Source: Ceratodon purpureus
Taxonomy: Eukaryota > Streptophyta > Bryopsida > Pseudoditrichales > Ditrichaceae
Reading direction: 5' to 3'
DNA length: 64,000 nucleotides
NCBI GenBank assembly: GCA_014871385.1
Contig: CM026426.1
Location: 96,870,861-96,934,860, forward strand
A program made the position numbers and the translations under genes. Shown here one piece after another: positions 47,204 through 58,617 of this stretch. The stretch's first letter is position 1. Every line of letters starts with the position of its first letter. The notes under the pieces are model-generated. The model saw only the letters and a list, made by a program, of their open reading frames with translations, ran no database searches and was not told the DNA's origin.

Positions 47204-50200
47204 TCAAAGATCAGCAAGTTCAATGTTGACATCGCGGGCAACATCCTCCAGGCGAGCACTGCTGCGAGCATCCTCGATGTCTACATCATTGGCAACAACA
47301 TCCCTCTGTTCATCTTCGTCACCCCCACTTCCAACCATGTCCCCATTGTCATCTCATTGTGGCCCTTCTTCCACAAAGCCATCTCCACCACCTTCCACGA
47401 CTTCTTCAAAAATCCACGCTCTACCAACACATCGCCTCCTTGACCTCCACTCCTCGTAGGCATTGCGAGCATTTGATTGATGCCACCGCTCGCGTCTTCT
47501 AGATGCCGCTACGGCCCTTGGTCCATCCACTGGGTCAGGTACAACTCCCTAAATCTCCACTTTTTTGTTATATCAATGTTGTATGTTTCAGTACCAATGC
47601 TGAAATTGTTGCAGAATCGCACTAGTACGCGCTTTCCCATCACCATGGTTGTATGTGCTTGATGTGCTGCCTTCGCTTCATGGTGTGATTTCTCCATACC
47701 TTGACAACTCCAGACTCCTAGGCTCCTATAGTGATCCACAAACCAAGAAGGGTGCCCCACAAGTACATGCTGTCACCAAGAAGAAGGAAGTTCAAAGCCA
47801 CTCGCGGAGGTGAAGTAGGCGGCCCTTGAAGAAAGACCGGAAGCATCAACAGACAAATTAGAGAACATACCATGTAGTGGGTAACGTGCTCTTCTCCGAA
47901 GGCCTTTAAGTATGCCTTTGCCCACCTCTGAATCTTTTGTTTGATCTGCAGTCGTTGATCTGCTGTCAACACCAATCTGGTCAAATATGGTAGGACCTCT
48001 TCAAAGGCTTGCCACATCTGAGCCTTTGTAATGCGGTCAGCTCCACTGCCGGTATTATTATTCTTGGCTTGACAAATATCTTTCCAGACCTTATCATTGC
48101 CAGACCAAACACTTGGTCTAAAAAGTCTGCTGGCAACAATTCCATTGAGAGATGGTTACTGTGGCAATTTGGAGTGTTGCCAGTGAGCTTTGGGTCCCTC
48201 CTAATCTCCACGTTTCTACCATGAGCCTCAATCGCCATCAACGACTTCTCCATCTGTTCTATTGCAGTAGCCCTAAGTCTCTGTTTCTGTATGTTCTAAA
48301 CATACATGAAATGCATGTGCAGAATCTTCTCTGTCAATCGAACCCGGGCATGCAGTATACAAATGTGCACTCTGGACAAAGGAATTGGCAGGATAGGCCT
48401 CCACCTAGTAGATGCTGTCATGTCACAAGGTTCTTCTGGTACGCTGCTCGAAAATAGTCCTCCCACCCAGTTTGCTTTACCACGGCTTTTGATGGCAGCA
48501 TTTGCCTGACTTGCTATTTTTACTATGGGCTTGATCCTCTTTTGGTCGCAGTATATGCAGTTCATTACACATGCAGGCCCAGACTTAAGCCCATACATGC
48601 ACTTAATTGTCTTCATGTTTGCTGCAAGGTGCCACTCCACATAGAATTCACCAACTCGGGGGACTTGTAGTCTCTAGCCATTAGACTATGCTGAAATCAC
48701 AGCTGGGAGGTTCGATTTTTTAAATATCCAGGACAAAACATTGTAGGGCTCCTTCTCGACTTGGAACGTGGCAACTCGCCAAGTTTCCTCCTTGCATTGT
48801 ACTGATAAGTACTTATCGTGGTCCATCTGAATGTCAGCGTCCAATGCCCTGTTCATCAACGTCATGCTAACAGGTTCAAATTTTTTTCCATTCACAATCT
48901 CCGCCTCGTCCAGTTTGAGGACAAAGATCAGCGGAGCCCCTTCCAACTCTGCAATTTTCTGGAAAATGAGAATCAATGTTTGATGCAATGAAAAACAACT
49001 TTCTCTATTTTCCATAATCAACGCGGCTGCTGATACTAAACGGACAATCAGTGAGGCACTAACATGATTGAAAGAGGATCCATACCTGATTCGGTGATGC
49101 CATAAAAGATGACCATGCTTTGCTCGACCACCTCAAGGTCAGTGAATAATGAATTCTCTTCATCCCAGGCTACCTCTTTTCGCACCTCCTCGGATTTCTT
49201 GATTTTTGTTGACACTATTGGCAGCTCCATTCTTCCTTCAGCGTGGTAGTAATTGCCAATAAACTGTGGCAAGTTCGCATTCAGCTCCTGCCGAAGCAAG
49301 TCCATATGGTAGCGGCTGAGCAGTATAACAAACCTCCGAACATGTTTGCCACCAACTCTCAAACAAAAAAGACAAAGGAAAGATAAAATCTCAATATATC
49401 TATAATAGAACTACAAAGATCAAAATATATTGATTGAAGGCTCACCACCCAACCATGGAGAAGTGATCACCAAACAAGTGTCTCACCTTTTCACCCCCAA
49501 GCCTTTATATCTGGAGTAAATATAATCCATAGATCATTCTAGATCCTTCTATCCCTTCAACTCGATAACTCTTCTTGATCTTTACTTCTATATCTAGAGT
49601 AAAGATAATTCACCACTATCTTTACTCCTATATTTAGAGTAAAGATAATTCACTACTATCAGTAATCTAATTCTAGTGTACCTCATCTTGAGTTGTCTAA
49701 CTCCAGTGCACATGTTCTCAATTTGGAGTTGTCTGACTCCGGTCCATCCATCCTCAACTGAGAGTTGTCTGACTCCGGTCCATCCATCCTCAACTGGAAG
49801 CAGAGGATGAAATTGACAGCATTGGAACCATCCACTCACATTGGACAGTGTGTAAGCAAAGGATGAAATTGATAGCATCCACGAGATGTAGTTGCAACAC
49901 TCTTCGAATGAGCTTCAATCTGCGTTTTGCACCCCCGGTACTAGGATTCAACCCATGAATCCTTTTAAACCAGCAAGCCCTACGTTGCAATCCTATAGGC
50001 ATGTCTTTTTCAAAGTTGGCCCTCTGCTGTAGGCACTCACTTTCTTGCAGCCAGAGACGCACCTCGGACTCCAAGCGCTGCACCATCATGTTATAATTTC
50101 TCTCTTTGCTGTTCATCTTGTCTCAAGTAGTCTCCAATTCATTCCGCAGCTACATGCATGTATCCTCCATATCATTGTATTCGTCAAGCTTCACTCTGCT

Positions 50201-50587
50201 GCCACCAACCTCGTCTCTCACCTTCCACAGTTCTTCCTCAAGTTCTCTGCATTGCATTTTCAACTCACGCCATGTAGGAGGTCCTTCAGGACCCGCCTCT
50301 AATGTGCATGTATATCCCTATAGACCTTGCTCTCTATAGCATATGAATTCTAGGCAGACCCTAAGAGTTATGAATGGAGGTGGCTTCCATGTTCCTGGAT
50401 CAACCGGGTAAATGCTGCCATCGGTTCACAAGTCAATGTTTGTATCCCCGGCTTCCCTTCGCGCTGGAAAAGTTGATGGATAGGGTTGCTCAGATCGCTG
50501 CACACCTCGCCTAATAAGTGCTGCATAGCGTGCATCAAGCGAAAGTGAGGGATTGTTGCTTGAACGCTCCGCCACTCTTGCTGCCAT
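47204..50587 (-). pseudogene. Family X transposase-like gene, copy 2
   Basis: The copy starts at ATG 50587 (MAARVAERSS...) and keeps the family order to a stop at 47204-47206. Lesions include a TGA for Trp in NIDL*TDG near 50440 and several frameshifts. Recognisable blocks are RNYNMMVQRLESEVRLWLQE, AKRRLKLIRR, LRQELNANLPQFIGNYYHAE, APLIFVLKLDEAEIV, the zinc-knuckle-like GLKSGPACVMNCIYCDQKR, PILPIPLSRVHICILHARVR, MWQAFEEVLPYLTRL and GMEKSHHEAKAAHQAHTTM. The C-terminal part is NARNAYEEWRSRRRCVGRAW with an acidic tail. A GTATGG donor near 49087 and an acceptor TTTTCCAG near 48965 mark the intron shared with copy 3. A foreign segment at about 49365-49880 replaces part of the middle. Confidence 0.75.
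49365..49880. repeat. Foreign segment with small tandem repeats inside copy 2
   Basis: This replaces about 350 bp that copies 1 and 3 have here. It carries a duplicated GAGTTGTCTGACTCCGGTCC block (with CATCCATCCTCAACT) and a duplicated TAGAGTAAAGATAATTCAC block. GGATGAAATTGA(C/T)AGCAT is found twice (about 49805 and 49862). The origin is unknown; it could be the end of an LTR element. Confidence 0.45.
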
Positions 50588-51460
50588 CGACAGTCTGGAA
50601 ATCTGAAGTAGTGCTTGAAGTTCTCAATGGCTATGAACGGGTTGCAAGTATGTAGAAAAACCTTCTTATGATTGCCAAGTACCCAAAACTCTAGAGTTGT
50701 CAACAACCAAACCGTATATCGTAGCCACTCATAGAAATTGCAAAATGAAATTAAGAACATCATCTACCCTAGTACTATGGAACACGACCTAAACTTATCT
50801 TAGAGAAAATGTCACTCGTAGTATATTTTTAGTCCAGCCTAGTAGGAGTTACAAGAACACCTTTGCATCTGCTTCCCGCTCAAATTCGTAATTGCTGCCA
50901 CCGGATATCTGTAGAAAAACTAGCCAAAATTTTACTTGTCACTCTAAACCTCGTGCGCCCTTGTGTTTGCCCAATTACCCTTAAATACCACCTTACAATG
51001 GTGTTCTCCGTTCTGCAACACTCATATTCCAAGCACCCAAAATTGTGACTGCTTTTCTTAGGTAGAGACCAACCTAGGCGCGGCCAAGCTCCTATGTTCT
51101 TACCGTTGTGCCACCAAACTTTGAAGCGCCGGCTCTCGAAACCATTGGCATCAATAACCTAGATTCGATAATGGGGTGATAGCTCTCCTTTATTGTTGTC
51201 CTTCAAACCCCGCTGCAGAGCTGTAAATGCTGGAAGTCGGTGGTTCGCCAAACACCCTAGCCACCTCGGTGCCACTAGGCACTCCTCCACGCCACGCAAG
51301 TCCTTTCCGACACCATCAAGAGGGGCTCTTAACTCTGCGGGCACCATTTCTGGCATCTGCTGCTATAAGGAGAGGGGTCTTTGGGCAGCTCGTTTATCTA
51401 ACCCAGGCTGTCTTAGAGGGCCCTTTTGTGATCCAAAATTTCCCGTAATGTATTAACTTC
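50588..51460 (-). pseudogene. Upstream module of family X copy 2
   Basis: It parallels the module before copy 1. The distal part reads MPEMVPAELRAPLDGVGKDL with VAPRWLGCLANHRLPAFTAL (about 51356-51180). The proximal Cys segment survives as QMQRCSCNSY followed by a stop, then AGLKIYYE (about 50880-50820). Several cysteines seen before copy 1 are lost here. The shared order supports the module as part of the repeat unit. Confidence 0.4.
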
Positions 51461-51636
51461 AAAACTATTGCAATATAGACTATCATCAGAGGGTAAGTAG
51501 TGCGTACCACATACGCCATGTGCTAGTGTATCCAATGTACAAAATCTTGGAGAATCTTCTCCTCAAATTGGCTTCACTTGCTTCCGTATTGATGAGCAAC
51601 TCCATACATTTCTCCGGTGCAGTGAACAATACTTTA

Positions 51637-52035
51637 TCAACAACCGGAACTAAGATGGTGATAGAGACCAAGAGCGGACTGAGGTTCTGGAGGAGGACGT
51701 ACATTTTGTATATCATCTACAGCTAGCACGAATGCACCAACTTGTGCTGCCCAAATGACCTCATGTCTCCTAGACCCTCTAAACTGAACTACAGACGGAC
51801 ACGTATGAGGAGTGCAAACCCTGCCAAGAACTCCATCGTTATGGACATTACTCAGATCCTCTACAGGTACCTGCGCTTTGTCTACCACTTTATCCTCATC
51901 GGTCTCGAAGAGTAGATTCCTTTGCATTACATGGAAGTTGGTGTCTTTGTCCTCTATACCTTCTTGTGCAATGTTGAATGTGTATCCGCCAGCTGTCCCC
52001 TTAAGTCTCAGTTCTTCACCATCCAAAAGCTCCAA
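51637..52035 (-). CDS. Short unrecognised ORF
   Basis: Open frame of 132 codons (MELLDGEELRLKGTAGGYTF..., VCTPHTCPSVVQFRGSRRHE) with acceptable coding character but no recognised domain and no neighbour that explains it. It could be an exon or a fragment of an older element. Confidence 0.2.
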   Translation of the reverse strand: MELLDGEELRLKGTAGGYTFNIAQEGIEDKDTNFHVMQRNLLFETDEDKVVDKAQVPVEDLSNVHNDGVLGRVCTPHTCPSVVQFRGSRRHEVIWAAQVGAFVLAVDDIQNVRPPPEPQSALGLYHHLSSGC

Positions 52036-52692
52036 CCCTATATTCTCTATGAATAGCCAAACTGCTCCATTTTCTCATTTTCTTCAAAATTCCATAAGAT
52101 TATTAATATTTTAAAAATTTATGTTATAAAGGACAAAAACTAGATTTGTGAGACCTCTAAATATGAATTATTTCAATTTTTACTAATTTCCTTCAAAATC
52201 TTTAATTGGTAGTGCTCTTATTTTCCTTTAGTGTTTTTTCCCCTTCCTTTTCTAAATTCTAATTTCTCTTTCTATTTTTTAATTTTTATTTTCCATATTC
52301 CATTTCTTCGTTAGAACTTGTTTCCCATTTTTTCTTTATCTCCTTTTCTATTTCTTATTTCCCATTAGAGAAAATTTCGGGTGAAAGAGTGTCCAGTACT
52401 TTTGGCTTGGAAATGCAATTTAACTTTTCCAAAAATCAAAGAAATTGGCCAGTTTGAGTACTTGCAGCAAGTTGCCATCAAATCCATCGACCAATCAAAA
52501 TGTGGAGCCATGGGGAAGTTGGCACTGTGTGGGAAAGTAGTGGGCCTTGTTGGCAGCATTTGGGTTGTTCCGCATGTACTGCGTTGGTAACAGTAATGAG
52601 CACCTGGGATAAAATAAAATATCAAGCCAAATATATTATGTATTTAACCTTGATACATCGTTTTTGGAAAAATATACATCAAATTAAACTGG

Positions 52693-52905
52693 GATTAGTT
52701 TATGTTGGCACCTCGTGGCCATGCGGAGCCATGAGTGTACTATATACGGTACACATGGTGCCAACATGTGCGTGGGTGTTGCCACCAACATTAATCTGGA
52801 ATTAGTTTATGTTGGCACCATGTGGTCATGTGGAGACATGAGTGTATTATATATGGTACAGATGGTGCCAACACGTGTGTGGGTGTTGCCACCAACACAA
52901 TGGCC
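52693..52905. repeat. 107-bp tandem duplication with inverted arms, upstream of copy 3
   Basis: Two adjacent units have a period of exactly 107 bp. Each holds the inverted arms TGTTGGCACC and GGTGCCAACA (52703-52712 with 52757-52766; 52810-52819 with 52864-52873), and each ends in GTGTTGCCACCAACA. They lie about 200-400 bp before the start codon of family X copy 3, so they may be part of its promoter or element end. Confidence 0.8.
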
Positions 52906-53098
52906 GAGAGATGTGGACAGGTCGAGGTACTGTTGTGGACATGTAAAAAATTCCCGCCATTGGGGACAAAACCAATGAAGACATTTCCCGGCAAATTCCA
53001 GCCATGTCCAGGCTTTGTTCTACAAATTGAATACTTTCCCGTCCTATACAGGGTTCTTTCCAGGTGGCCACTAGATTGTCACAACTTTGTTGTTAGAG

Positions 53099-56000
53099 AT
53101 GGCGCTTCAGGATGTTGCTAATAGGAGAAGGGGTAGTGGATACACGGCATCTGTAGCTCTTGATAGCAAGTTGGCACCTATTGTCAAGAAAGGGGTTCGA
53201 CTTGATCAACAAGTCTCCAGATTAGAATTTCCAGTCTTGAGAGCATCTGGTGCCACCAACATGGATCTGTGGTTGGATGGAAATTTGTACCCAACAGATC
53301 CACTCACTAGGAAGCCACCGCAGTTTGGGACGTTGAAGAGTTGTTTGGAATTCCTTTGTCATGGCGAATCTGGCCTGTTAGGATATACAAAACGCCTCGT
53401 TAGCACCAACGATGCAATAGTGGGGTTGGAACAAGAGCTAGAAAAGGCAAGGACTGATTGTATCCGTGAAAAGGTTGGCTTGCAAAATTCCGTTGCCAAT
53501 CTGAAGTCCGAACTTGATGCTGCGAATAGCAGATGGGCAATGCGTTCAGCTGACCTTCTTGCCGGTAGTATAGAGGAGATTAATATGTTGAAGAGCAAAT
53601 CTGAATCTTTGAGGTCTCGATGTGTAGCACTGGTATGATCAGTTGGAGCGTAACGAGTACAATTACAGGAACAACTTACTACAGCTCCGACAGCAGGGAC
53701 AAGAAGCGGCTTATCAACATGCAGAAGAAATATCGTTGGCAATGTTGCAAGCAACCCATGGTTTGCGACAAGTACGTGAAGCGCACCAACAACAACTTGC
53801 GGATGGGCAACATGAACTGACAGAAGCGAGGAGGGCTTTGTCGAAGTTGAGGAAGAAAATTGAACGAATGATTAGTACTCCACTAGGAGCACAATTGAGA
53901 GCATCCAAGGGTTTATATGAATTAGCCAAGACTGGTGGAGCTGCAAGAGCTCGTATAGCCAAAATTAGAAGCTTGTTGCAACCCAGGGTAGTTCAATCCA
54001 TACATGATGGAAACAAGGCATCAAAAGGTAGGAAGCGGTTGTGTGGCGACAGGGACATACAAGAGAGGATAGGCCATGCTCTTGCTCAAATAATGTCACA
54101 AGGAGAGACAGTGGCATTGGTGTCAAATCCGCAAAATAGTTTTGCTGCGACCAGGATGACCAACTACTACCTTGAGAGAATTGGGAAGGAGCTGGGAACA
54201 GAAGCCGTTCTGGCAGCATGTGATATGACTGGCGTCTCTCAAAAAGGATACGGTGAGATCTATAAGACAGTTAAAAGGAGAGTGCAGCTTGTTGACAAAC
54301 GCTTAAAGGCAACATTTTTGCCAAATCCTCACAAGGTATGTGGTAACACTTGTTGGGAACACTGATTTTGAAGCAGAGTACTAGTTAACCTTGATACTAG
54401 TCTTACTGTTGAGAACACTGTTGGGAACTAGAATTTGTGAGAAAAAATCATCTGGTTTGCAAATTTTTGGTTCTAATCAAATGACATGCATGCATGTGAT
54501 TGTTGTGTAACTTTTAAAATTGAACTTTGGGCAATGCATTCAACAGGTTAGTTTGTTGCGAACAAAATTAAATTCAAAGTTGAAAGATCTTGTTGGTGAC
54601 TATTACTCCATAGATAATACACTACAGCTGGTAACACAAGTTCCAACGACCAAAGGAAAGAAGAAGAAATCAGAGATTGAAAGAGTTGTCTTGACATCAA
54701 AAAATTCTTTGTTTGTTGACATCGAAGCTGTGCACCGGAGTATGGTGAAGCTGTACGGTTTTACCACCAAAGGTAACTACTTCGTTCAGAAGCAACCGTA
54801 GACAAGTATGGACAGTTAGCTATGTGTTCCCAACGGGTTTCTTATTGATTAGCAATTCTACGCTTTGTCATGATTGCATCGTGCTCAAATGTGGTAGCTG
54901 TTGGGATGTGCATAAGTTGGAAACACGCCTTTGGTCTTTGTGTTGAAGATGGACGAAGCTGAGATTGTGCATGGAAGGAAGTATGAAAGGGTTAGTTTGA
55001 CAATTATGAATCGTGCCTTAGACACCAGCATTGAAAAAAGCGACGATAGGTATTTTTCGGTTCAGTCAGAAACAGAAATATGGCCTGTTGCTTGCTTTGA
55101 GGTTGCCAAAGAATCACATGAGGTCCTCAAATGGGTGTTTGAACTTACTGCGTTCCCAGCATTGATCAAAGCTCAAGAAGGGGGCCAGCTGCTTTCTGTT
55201 GAGGGTGTTGGCAACTTCAAAGTCGAGTGGCACTTATCTGCAGATATGAAGACAATCAAATGCTTGTATGGATTGAAGCATGGTGCCAACGCGAAACATT
55301 CTTGCATCTATTGTAACCAAGAGAGGACAAAACCTGTGGTGGGAACAGCGGCAGGTGCCACCTTTGAGGCAAAGAGAAGAAAACAAACGTGGCAAGTAGG
55401 TCTATTTGCAAGTAATATCAGATCCAACCCGTCTCCTATTGTAGAAGAATCGCGATGGAAACCTATACTGCCTATTCCACTTAAAAGAGTCCATATATGT
55501 ACATTGCATGCTTTGACAAGAATGATTGAGAAAATTCTTCACATGTACTTCATGTTCATTTGGAACATGGAGAATGAAGTCCGTCAACATGGTGCTATAG
55601 AGAATATGGAAAAGACACTGTCTGCAGCTGGGCTTCATGGTGGGAACGTGCGCATAATGAAGGATGCAACACTCAACGGTGCTTCCAACAGTGTCCCTAT
55701 CAAACCTTCCCTCAGTGGCGTGACTGCAGCTAGGATGTTCCAACCATCCACTTGGTCAGGGCAAGATCGAGTGTGGAAGGATGTTTTGCGCTCAGAAAAC
55801 AACACCCTAGATCAGGGTAGGCAATATCTGGGTGAGAGCACAATAAAGTGGACCACAAAGTGCAACATGTGATCACTAGGAAGTGAATATGAAGTGTGCT
55901 GTTTTTTAAAGCTCAAAGCTGATTTTGAGCATTTTGGTGTAGTTTTTGAACATTTTAGTCACTTTTTAGGGTGTCACAAGGTATCTTATATACATCTTCA

Positions 56001-57325
56001 TAAAAAAAACATCTTCAATTGAAACTTATTTTGACCCCTAGTTCTAAATCATGAAAATGAACTTTTTCAAAGTCTTAATTTCTTCATTTGGGGACCTCTA
56101 TTGTCTTTAGAGGATGTTTTTTTCAATTTAAAAAACAATGTTCGGTGAAAAAAAACTCCCCAAAAGTTTCACGGAAAACAGCGTCTTCAAAACGTATTTT
56201 AGACACTTTTGGCCAATCTAGAATTCCAACCACAGCTGTCTAGATCATTTCTACAAGCGTAGTGTACAAATAGAGGTCCCCGCGAAGTCAAAAGTGATTT
56301 TTGTCGTAAATACAATGTAAAACGATCACTTTTCCAAATGACAGCTTTCACTTTGTCTCACTTTATGGTGTTCGTAGAGGTGTCTAAACTCAACATCTTC
56401 TTCCGCAAATTTGGGAAGTTGTAGAACATCAAGTCTAAATTCCATATCCCGAACTTAATTTTCAATCAAGAAGTCCTACATGCCACTTTCTCTACCGTTT
56501 ACACATAGGGCTGAAATTGTCAAATAGTTAACCACTTTTTTGGTACACTTTATTGTGCTTCCCCCCATCTAGATAGGGTGGAAATGTGGGATGCATTGGA
56601 ACAAGTGTTTCCATATCTGGTGGGCCTTACCTTGAATCAGGAGCAGATCAGCACTTTTAGGCCTAAAATTGAGAAATGGGGGCGCCTTTACTTGAAGTGT
56701 TTTGGGGAAGACCACGTCACTCATTATATGGTATGATTCTGGATTTGAACCACCATTACTATTTGATCTTAATTGTTGCCAACAGTTCTAGTCATTACTA
56801 CCGTGTTGTTTAGGATGTACTAATAATTCATGAAACTGGCTTTTTTTGTAGCATAACCTTGTGAGGCACGGTCCTTGGTATGTGGAAACATATGGGAGCC
56901 TTGCTGTTTGGAACAATCAAGGTATGGAAAAATCGCATCATGCAGCTAAGGCTGCTAATCAACACCACACTCAACACAACGGCACTAAGGACAGGACAAG
57001 TGCTATTGTTCAGCAATATCAACATTGGTACCGGAATATACATCACCGGTTTGCAAAGAAGGAACGACTGCAAAGAATCAACAACGTTAGGTCAGTGGAA
57101 AATGACGAGTTCATAGCAGCAGCATTGCAGAAAAAGAGGATGGCATATAACGCATGAGATGCGGTGGAGGGAGCAAGAAGGTGGAGGGAAGATAGAACAC
57201 GGGTTGGCAGAGCTTGGGTTAGGGTGGACGTGACAGAAGATTCCGTCGATAACAATGTTGTTGGCAACGTGGAGTCCTCCGAAGATCAACAAAGCCACAT
57301 AGAAAATAGCGATGATGATACTTAG
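53099..57325 (+). pseudogene. Family X transposase-like gene, copy 3 (most complete)
   Basis: The copy starts at ATG 53099 (MALQDVANRRRGSGYTA...). In order it has an N-terminal block (NMDLWLDGNLYPTDP), a long coiled coil (about residues 105-290), LGTEAVLAACDMTGVSQKGYG, an intron 54336-54546, LRTKLNSKLKDLVGDYYSID, an intron 54773-54916, PLVFVLKMDEAEIVHGRKYE, and TIMNRALDTSIE. Then come VEWHLSADMKTIKCLYGLKH, a CIYC knuckle, RVHICTLHALTRMIEKILHM, MWDALEQVFPYL, an intron 56731-56851, GMEKSHHAAKAANQHHTQHN and an acidic tail ending at TAG 57323-57325. Lesions are a one-base frameshift near 53634, the insertion of element B after codon YL at 55829, and a TGA at 57155-57157 where copy 2 has Arg. The layout recalls uncharacterised animal transposon proteins with a C-x2-C knuckle and an LH-x3-R motif. 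The transposase role is inferred. Confidence 0.8.
55830..56566. mobile_element. Non-autonomous inverted-repeat element, copy B (in an exon)
   Basis: The element is 737 bp, flanked by the 4-bp direct repeat ATCT (55826-55829 and 56567-56570). The left end GGGTGAGAGCACAATAAAG pairs with the right end read in reverse, GGGGGGAAGCACAATAAAG. It is inverted relative to copies A and C. Removing it with one ATCT joins the family X exon in frame (...QYL|DRVEMWDALEQ), which fixes the boundaries and shows it inserted into a coding exon. It has no open frame of its own. Confidence 0.9.
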
Positions 57326-57895
57326 TCTAAAGTTTACCTCAAGGTTGCAAACTGTTTACCATTGAAGTGAAGGGCTCTTGAGGTTTCACATTGGAGTCTA
57401 AAGCTTAAACCTTGATCCCTTTGGATGTGCTTATATGGTTATACTTTTGGTGAATTTTGGCGTTGAGATCTATAAGAGAGTATTTTAGAATTAGTACTAT
57501 TGGAAACTCCGGTAAGTTGAACTGTCGAGGGACTCTTGGATTTAGTTGGTGGAATCGTGAGGCTACTAATTTCCCGTTAGGAACTGTTCATGACAAACAA
57601 GAGCAGGTTGGTTTTGTGGTTTTCAGTTTGTTATTTGGAATATGAAATTGCATTACAATATGCAAAAGTCTTGTTTCCAGATTTAATTCTTGTGCTGGCA
57701 GGTTTCCAACGCATATCCTGCTAATGTACTAATTCATGTACTAATTTCTCCATCAAGCAAATGCCAATGTCAAATATGAATCCGAATTACCTATTATTCC
57801 GAAGATGCCTTTACTTGAAATATAGATCTGCTTCAGACTTGGAACAATGTTCACTGCACTTGAATAGTTCATTTTGCAAAAATGAATTCATGGTG
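57326..57895. other. Spacer between copy 3 and element C
   Basis: 3' flank of family X copy 3. Short open frames with stops only; no gene. Confidence 0.5.
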
Positions 57896-58617
57896 GGTGG
57901 GAAGCATGGTAAAGTGGACCACAAAAGTGCTTAGCTCATTGTCAATTTCAGCCATTCTTGCAAATACTAGAAAAAGTGGCATCATCATTTACGAGATGTT
58001 GAAAATAAGTTTGGATATGGAAAATAGACTTGGTTATAAAGAGTGTGGGGAATTTCTGAACGGATCCGCGGCTTCTACGTGGTCGAACGAGAACCGCAAA
58101 GTGGGACAAAGTGAAAGCTGTCATATGAAAAAGTGATAAGAAGATGGGGAATTTTGTTCAAAAATCACTTTCGATTTTGACGAGACCTCTGTTTCTTAAT
58201 TGCGGTTGTAGAAATGACCATGACCAAGTTCAAATGAGAGTTTGGGCAGACGAAAAGTATTTCAAGGACGTTTTTGAAACACTGTTTTCCGTGAAACTTT
58301 TTGTGAGGTTTTTTCACCGAACATTATTTTTTAAATTGGAAAAAACATCCTCTATAGAAATTAAGAAATTAAGACTTTGGAAAAGTTCATTTTTATGATT
58401 TAGAACTAGCGGTCAAATTAAGTTTCAATTGGAGATGTTTCTTTTATGGAGATGCCTGTAAGATACCTTATGACACCTTAAAAAGTGACTAAAATGCTCA
58501 AAAACTACACCAAAATGCTCAAAATCAGCTTTGAGCTTTGAAAAACATCACACTTCATATTCACTTCTTATTGATCACAAATTGCACTTTGTGGTCCACT
58601 TTACCATGCTTCCTCCC
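57896..58617. mobile_element. Non-autonomous inverted-repeat element, copy C
   Basis: The element is 722 bp, flanked by GGTG direct repeats (57892-57895 and 58618-58621). Its terminal inverted repeats are the best kept of the three copies: GGTGGGAAGCATGGTAAAG at the left and GGGAGGAAGCATGGTAAAG at the right (reverse complement), both followed by TGGACCACAAA. The interior matches copy A in the same orientation and copy B in reverse. Confidence 0.9.
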
